Position numbers and translations under genes: made by a program
In this document: piece after piece, positions 57,864 through 64,000 of the stretch
How the letters are laid out: each line of letters begins with the position of its first letter
How positions within the stretch are numbered: the first letter of the stretch is position 1
Origin: Spirodela intermedia
Lineage: Eukaryota; Streptophyta; Magnoliopsida; Alismatales; Araceae
Length of the DNA stretch: 64,000 bases
NCBI GenBank assembly: GCA_902729315.2
Contig: LR746265.1
Coordinates: 9,357,392 to 9,421,391 of the forward strand
Direction of reading: 5' to 3'
The notes under the pieces: model-generated
What the model was told of the DNA's origin: nothing
The model's input: the letters and a program-made list of their open reading frames with translations, nothing else
Databases searched by the model: none

Positions 57864-60800
57864 CTCTTCTTTCTTCTCCTTTTTGCCACCGGTGGCCAGC
57901 TTGTAGCCTCCATAGAAGAGAAGGCCCCAGCCGGTCAAAGAGACTATCACGAACTGCAAAGTATTCAAATTAATGTAGTTCAGGAAGCATAGAAGCTATC
58001 AATGAATAGAAGCCAAGCCACAAGAAGCCATCGCTGCCTTCTTCAGAGGAGCCCCTAATTTTAGATATATAGAACAGCTATCTCAGCTAGGCGGAACATA
58101 TGGAGATTCGCAGGAGATAGAACGTTTCTTTTTGCACCAGTTTAGTGAAGATTAATATTTTGACTGTCACAAAACAGCATCCAAAACCCCTCGAGATGAA
58201 TTCTACATTCTTCGGTTCAGATTTCTCGGAATGCACTTAAAATATAATCTGGGCGAACACTCACATGTTCTTCCTTCCATTGAGATGGGCTTAATGGATC
58301 TTGCCAGCAGTTGATCTTTGGTGGACCATGATGATCTGTCAATAAGTTTGAAAAGAACGAAAAATAAAGTCAATTCTCTACCTTAAAAAAAAAAAAAAAG
58401 GGACATCTTAACTTGCAAACCACATTAACCAAAAGGATGTATTTCGCACTAAATTAGTTTCAAGCACAACAACACATTGGAAACATCCAAAAACAACAGG
58501 ATGCGTTTTAAAAAAAACAACTATATTAAAGAATATGTTCTTATTCTGGTAAGCAGAGCAAACAACAAATACGGCATACAACCAGAAGTACATGAAAACG
58601 AATACTCCGAACAACGATGAGTGCCAAAGAACTTAGGTATGAAATTTTAGAAAAGCAAACTATTGCTGGAAATGAGCACATGACTTCAACACAACTCAGT
58701 TAAATACTAATTGCCTCCTCCCATGCCTAAAATTCTCTCAAAGGGCATAAAAATCAACAAGACCCCAACATTTTTGACATGCAGCATAAACTTGGTCAAA
58801 ATAAAAGAAATCGATGATGCAGGGATCCGAGAATTCAGCTTTTCACACAAGCAATAAAATTGATCATCACGGCAGAAGTGCAAAACAGAATAACCGTTGC
58901 CTACACGCTTGTTTTCTGTAAAAGTGTTACATCTGGTATCATCTTTTTACAGAAGAATCAACTAGCCTTTTCTTTCAAGGATATAAGTCTAAGCTACAAC
59001 TCAACAGCTTCATGTCCAACACATCAGGAGAAATCACCGGAGAGAATAAGTCTTTTCTGACTTGTGCAACTTTAGACTATTGCACATGATTCAGCCATTT
59101 GGCAAATGAGTATGTGTTGGCATGTCGCTAAAGCATTTTTTTTTGTATTTTCCAAGGCTCCAAGTCAATATCAGTCCCAAAAACCTTGGGCTATAAATCC
59201 TCCATCTCCACTAACAAACATTCAGTTTCTTGCATCTCAAACCCCATTATAACAACTACGGAAGCCTACAGCAGTTTATGATGATCTTGACCATCCACAA
59301 CCCCTGCAACAATTAAGGTATTTTTCACCCCTTACAGACAAGCCGCTTTTCTCCAATCCCTGCAATCTCAACAGAAATGATCTATTACCTGACAAGGTTA
59401 GGTAGCAAAACATGTACCAATCCAAAGCCTAGATATTCAACTGAATTTTTTAAATAAAATATGTATTGAATATTAATTAGAACCAAAGGAATTTACCCAA
59501 AATTCACACACTAGAGAAGAAGGAATATCAGTGTCTATATTCGTCTTCCAGAAAAGGGAGGTAGTCGTTTTATAGTAATGTGTGCTACTGTACCAAAGAA
59601 GACAATTTTTTATGCCTTCACAAAGACCGTCATAGCACTATTACTTAATTTAGTGTTTTGTCATTCTTACCATGCTGCATTAGTCCATTGACCTTGTGGA
59701 ATGTCCCTTGGTTTGCCATTTCTTTTTCATAACTAAAATGGCATTTGATCTTATCTGTTTTAATAATAACATTGGAGACTTTTCTCTTGTTGAATGATAT
59801 TCCTAACGAAGTGCTTTCAAGGAAACAAGCAACGCCAATATGATGCTCATCTGATGCAAAGTTGAGAGTGTTAGAACTTCTTTTCCTAGACTCTGAAAAT
59901 ACCTTGTCCCTTTTCGGCCATTCTTACATAAGCGACCACCCGGAACAGCTTGAAAACTATTTTGTATATCTGGAAGCTGAACACCCAAATTATGCAGACA
60001 GCCAGAACTATCTGATCACCCAATTGGTGGCGTATCTTGGATGAATGCGATAATATCTTTGAATGGCATTAACAGAGTATTCAAGCCAATATAAGTCCCA
60101 AATGATCTAAATGTGAATCCGAATAAAGGGTAGTAAGCTGACCAAGTGATACCCGAGCTCAATGACGAGCTGATGGTTCACACATAGTATTTTCTTCCTC
60201 TGTAGAACACAAAATCAGGGACTTCCAATTGCAAAACGTTTGCTTCCCATCCCACGAAATCTCAGTCTCGATAGCAAAATGGTTAAAAGATGACTGAAAA
60301 CTTAGCAAACTTTATGTATCTGAATCTTTGCACCGAAACGAATACCCAGATAAGAGCAGATCAGCACCATTTTTAAAGTAAAATTGGCTAACAGTTCAAT
60401 TTTATTACGATCATTCTTTGCCAATTCATATACCTTATCACCAAAACGATCTACCAAGAAAAATAACACAAACCGTTGGATTATGAACTAGGAGTTTCTC
60501 TCATTACTACAGTAGAATGATTCAATCTATGGGTTGCCTTGAAAGAGTGGAACGTATAACGCTATCAACTACGGGAAGTATTTCCAAAAAAATCAGGAAA
60601 AAATATTCAGTAGCCGTCCCATTCACAAATCCAAGGGACAACCTGGCATTTTACAAGATAAATGCAGGAGAATGACATCCAAAGCAGGATGCTGATGGTG
60701 CTTCAGTTAGAAAACATTTACGGCGTTATTACTTGGAAGAAGAAAAGTGCCACAAACCACCACATCGACGACAGTGAAACTAGGCGTCCTAATAGGATAC

Positions 60801-61135
60801 TTAGACCCAAACAAAAATAATGAAACAAAGATCCCAATCTTGAAAGGCCTAAACAAGTGCGGGCAAGGGAAAAGGGAACATTTTCCAACAGATCCCGGTA
60901 GGTAAATGCACAAGAGAGGGTCATCCGCAAGAAGAACAATACACAAAAAATAGAAAGATCAGAGAGGAATTTGGGCGAGCGAGATTTTGTCCGGGAACGA
61001 ACCTCCTCCGCCGGCGAGACCGCGCCGGGGGATCATCTTCGCGCCATTTGCCGGCGGCGCGGTGAAGGAGGCGCCGGATAGGCTCACGCCGGCGCGGCGA
61101 GCAGCCCCAGCCAACGCGGCGCGGGCGGCAGCCAT
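57864..61135 (-). CDS. Small mitochondrial membrane protein, complex I ESSS (NDUFB11)-like
   Basis: Exons 61135-61003, 58335-58265 and 57953-57864 join in phase, giving 98 residues to the last visible splice site. The N-terminus is Ala/Arg-rich without acidic residues (MAAARAALAGAARRAG), a typical mitochondrial presequence, and RRGLAGG follows. The conserved centre is DHHGPPKINCWQDP, then WKEEH. One transmembrane helix follows (FVIVSLTGWGLLFYGGYKL), then a lysine-rich end. This layout matches plant proteins annotated as the ESSS subunit of NADH:ubiquinone oxidoreductase, an accessory subunit of the membrane arm; I recall this match but did not check it. The 3' end is uncertain. Either a final short exon follows the GT at 57863, or the frame reads on to a stop at 57690-57692. 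The first intron is 2.7 kb. A CT tract precedes the ATG on the coding strand. Confidence 0.65.
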
Positions 61136-61661
61136 GAACGAGTGGACTTCGAGGGTTTTCCTTCTCAGAGAGAGAGAGAGAGAGAGAGAGAGGAAAGAAA
61201 GAGAGCCCTGCCGTAGAGAGAGAAGCAGGCAGGCGGCTGAGTTCTAAATGGCGGGCCGCCGAGTATCGCGGTGGGCCCAATAAAATGAGCCCAGAATTAA
61301 CCTCGAGCCCACTTACCCATGCTTCTTACTGGGCTAACGCTTGTGTCTACGAGAAAGTGGGCCCCACATGTCCACAGAGCGTGCACAGCGCCCCTCCTCT
61401 GAACGGTTCAGGGTTTAAGGTGATATATTTTGAGCCCATAAGATGGGCAATTGAATTCTTTAAGGGGAGGTTCCTCTTTTTCTCTCTGTTCCAGGTTCTT
61501 GACAAAGGGCCGAAAAATTATTCTCAAAGCAAGGGATCCCGCAGGAGAAAAAAAGAAATTGGCTTTATGCCTCAGAGCATGGAAAAGATCCCCCGGAATC
61601 CACAGCTCAATCAGCCCAGAGAGGTCAGACTCTCTCTCTCTCTCTCTCTCTCTCTACATAC
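61136..61661. other. Region between the ESSS-like gene and the unidentified acidic gene
   Basis: This contains a (GA)n tract at about 61168-61193 (CT on the ESSS-like strand, in its leader), a promoter-like GC-rich stretch and the 3' end of the next minus-strand gene. A (CT)n tract at 61630-61655 lies in that gene's last intron or 3' end. Confidence 0.45.
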
Positions 61662-62726
61662 CCTGAGAGTGCCCGGAAGATCCCCCCTCTTCTCCGGAAT
61701 CCTTCTTCTTCCTCTGAAGATCCTCCTCACCAGCATCGGGGGAGCCGCCTCTCGTGGGCCCCACAGGCATGGTCGACGTGGCGGGGTCGCCTCCAGCGGG
61801 GCCCTCCACCTCAGCCCGGTCCCCTGTCTCCTCTGAGTCAAACAGACCTCCGGAAGTCAACGCAGAGAGGTCCTGCACAATGAATCGATCCCTTTTGACA
61901 TATATTCCAAGAGAAGAAGGAGAAGGAGAAGAAGAAGAAGGGAATGGTTCTCATGGGGAAAGAGCAAGCAAGATTTTACTCAACTGGATGAGCAGCCCAG
62001 GTGCTGTCAGAGGAGCCCACGTCGTGCGAAGAGCTCTCCTCCTCATCTGCAACACTTGGAAAGAAATAATGCCCCCAATCATCAAGTACCCGGCTTTCTC
62101 TCTCTCTCTCTCTCTCTCTCGCTAGACAGGAGCAACTTGTAGAAAGAGATTGCGCCGGTTAAACAGGCCCAGCACCAAATCTATCACACTGTTTTCTTCT
62201 TCTTCCTTTTTTCCTCTTCTTTATTAATTTTATAGATTTTAAAAAAAAAAAGCATAATTGCCCTGGAAATAGAGGAGGCATTCAGCAATAAGAAATGAAG
62301 AGGAAGGGTGGGGAGGAGTGACGTACAGAATTTGTAGGGACTGCGGAGGGCGGCTTCGAGCATTGCCTTGAAGTCCAATGCGGTGGAGACAAGTGGCTCG
62401 CTTTCGTTCTGTGCATGGACATAAAAACAATGCCAGATAGATGTGGTGGAACCCATTAGATGAAGTTTTACCTTATAAATATGGTGGCCACAATCAAAGG
62501 AGGTTACTTTAAATATGACAAGGTTATGCAAACATACGAGCTCAGGGTAACATTCTATGGCCCCATTTTAGTAGAAAAAATGTAACTTTAAATCCACCAA
62601 TGATACCCTCTAGGCATCACCATTTTTTTCTTTTTTCTTTTTATTTTTTTCTGGGCACCCCCTTCTCATACAGTTGGTTTGCACACACACACACATATAT
62701 ATATATATATCAAGAGATAGATAGTG

Positions 62727-62778
<52 letters not shown>

Positions 62779-63197
62779 TTGTACAGAGGTAGAATGATTG
62801 TATACACAGATATATATACATAATAAGAACACGAAATTAGACTGAAATATGGTTACTCTGGCATACATCATCAGATGGGCCCTGCTCCAACCCAAAGAGG
62901 TTTGCATTGAAGAGGTCAGCTGGCTCTGCATCAGCTGCAAACAATCCCTTTGATTCTGCTGCGTCACTGAGATCAAGTGACGGCCCAAAAGCCAGATCTT
63001 CTGCACTAAAGAGAAACACCTCGTAGATTAAAGAACGATTATTAAAAATCTATCAAAAGAAGAAATTATAATGAAAAGTTACAAATTTTCTAACATCACT
63101 CACGAGTCTGAGCAGTACCTATTAAACCACAGCTGTTGTCATGAAGGAATTCTTCAGAGCCAATGATATGCGGGAGAGGACCACGAATTGACCAGGG
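61662..63197 (-). CDS. Unidentified acidic protein, 3' exons (gene continues leftwards and beyond the right edge)
   Basis: Five exons join in phase: 63197-63119, 63000-62867, 62408-62327, 62046-61985 and 61872-61662, giving about 190 residues of a C-terminal region. The sequence includes PWSIRGPLPHIIGSEEF, then EDLAFGPSLDLSDAAESK, LFNANLFGLEQGPSDD, then ALDFKAMLEAALRSPYKF and EEESSSHDVGSSDSTW. It then becomes low-complexity and acidic with Gly, Ser and Pro. Good splice signals and phase agreement across four junctions support a real gene. I do not recognise the family; an adaptor or regulatory subunit with a disordered tail is possible. The stop codon is unresolved (a short exon ending just downstream of the CT tract at 61630 would fit). 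Upstream exons must lie beyond 63200 or outside the window. Confidence 0.55.
62691..62775. repeat. (TA)n and (GA)n microsatellites inside an intron of the unidentified acidic gene
   Basis: A CA/TA run at about 62683-62710 is followed by about 22 GA units at about 62731-62774, all within the intron between exons ending at 62867 and starting at 62408. Confidence 0.9.
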
Positions 63198-64000
63198 CTG
63201 CAAACACGAAAGCACCGGGAAAACAATTGCTTGAAGAATTAAAATTAAATAAAAAATTAGATCAGATACATTAGAAGGTGACGATGCCAATGTCAATGTC
63301 GAGCAGTACTGACATAGTGGGGGGCGGCTTTAAGGAATATTATACAAATCCTCTTTTGTTAATGTACTGTATGTTTACATCTATCAAATAAACTTAAAGA
63401 AATGGATACTACAAAATTATTTTTTTGAGTAACACAGTGCTACGGTCCGGAAATGACTCTAAATGCAACATTGAACAACATAAAATTGATTCTTTAAGCA
63501 GCCATTAATGCAAGAGATGGCAAGATATACCGCAATGTTTCTTCTTTTCTATAAAATAAGCATGCTGATGGCACTGCCCAATGTAAGGCTTTATCTTAAT
63601 GAGCCGCAATTAAGTTATTCTGTTCTCCGTTCAGGTGGAGTTGCCTTGGATAAGGATCCATGATCCAGACGAAAACAATGACAAAGAAGCCTAAAAATCA
63701 TATACATATATAATAAGAAGAAGCAAAATTCCTGTTTTTAAGATTGAATTTTTTAGCTTAATAAAGAGAGAACAGGGCGATTGAGGTAGCAAGCTTATAT
63801 CCCAACTGTTTTCAAGTACATTGCTGAGATCAATGCTATAATAAATTTAGTAAAGGACCGAAAAATGAGAAAGATTTGAAGTCCATTTTCCTTCTATGAG
63901 CAGTAGACAATTCCAACGCTTATTTCTTCTGCAAGAGAGAATACTACAACAGAAAGTTGAGAAAGATTTTAAATTCTATTTCCCTTCTATAAGCGGTAGA
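63198..64000. other. Right-edge sequence, probably intron of the unidentified acidic gene
   Basis: AT-rich sequence without a recognisable exon. Because a minus-strand exon begins at 63197 after a good AG acceptor, this stretch is most simply an intron of the same gene. Confidence 0.4.

Overview
This window is nuclear DNA from a flowering plant. The genes have many introns with GT-AG borders (and one GC-AG border), the protein families are typical of plants (NDB-type alternative NAD(P)H dehydrogenase with an EF-hand, CHX exchanger, GAUT glycosyltransferase, plant importin-alpha, Bowman-Birk-type protein), and there is a block of decayed LTR retrotransposons. Several GC-rich exons contrast sharply with AT-rich introns. 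This would fit a monocot, but the lineage is not settled by the sequence. (GA)n/(CT)n microsatellites are extraordinarily common around promoters, leader regions and introns. There is no operon, CRISPR array or phage-like system here.

Layout of the left gene-rich arm (1-28.9 kb): the 5' part of a DUF1223 gene (minus); a dynein light chain LC8 gene (plus); a ten-exon external alternative NAD(P)H dehydrogenase of NDB2 type (minus); an FBS-type F-box gene (minus); a CHX cation/H+ exchanger homologue (minus); a two-exon secreted 14-cysteine Bowman-Birk-like protein (minus); a GAUT10-like galacturonosyltransferase (plus); an unnamed, probably plastid, zinc-ribbon membrane protein (plus, six exons); and a doubtful small membrane ORF.

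Transposon block (about 29-45.2 kb): degenerate Ty3/gypsy coding DNA (reverse transcriptase, RNase H, integrase, chromodomain) carries two Ty1/copia elements of one family with unusually short LTRs (about 140 bp). They lie back to back in opposite orientation. The plus-strand copy has a perfect 5-bp target duplication. The minus-strand copy has lost its integrase core. All reading frames are broken. AT-rich sequence without genes follows to about 47.9 kb.

Right arm (47.9-64 kb): a membrane-anchored coiled-coil protein with a 39-bp minisatellite that encodes about 23 copies of a 13-residue glutamine-rich repeat (plus); a ten-exon divergent importin-alpha (plus); a small mitochondrial inner-membrane protein resembling the complex I ESSS subunit (minus); and the 3' exons of an unidentified acidic protein that runs off the right edge (minus).

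The genes are ordinary independent plant transcription units and show no shared pathway beyond two mitochondrial respiratory proteins. The most unusual items are the Bowman-Birk-like protein with a shortened first reactive loop, the CHX homologue lacking two charged residues thought to be needed for transport, the coding minisatellite, and the stop-free in-frame intron of the dynein light chain. Exon joins were assembled by hand from splice signals, reading phase and family resemblance. No database search was run.
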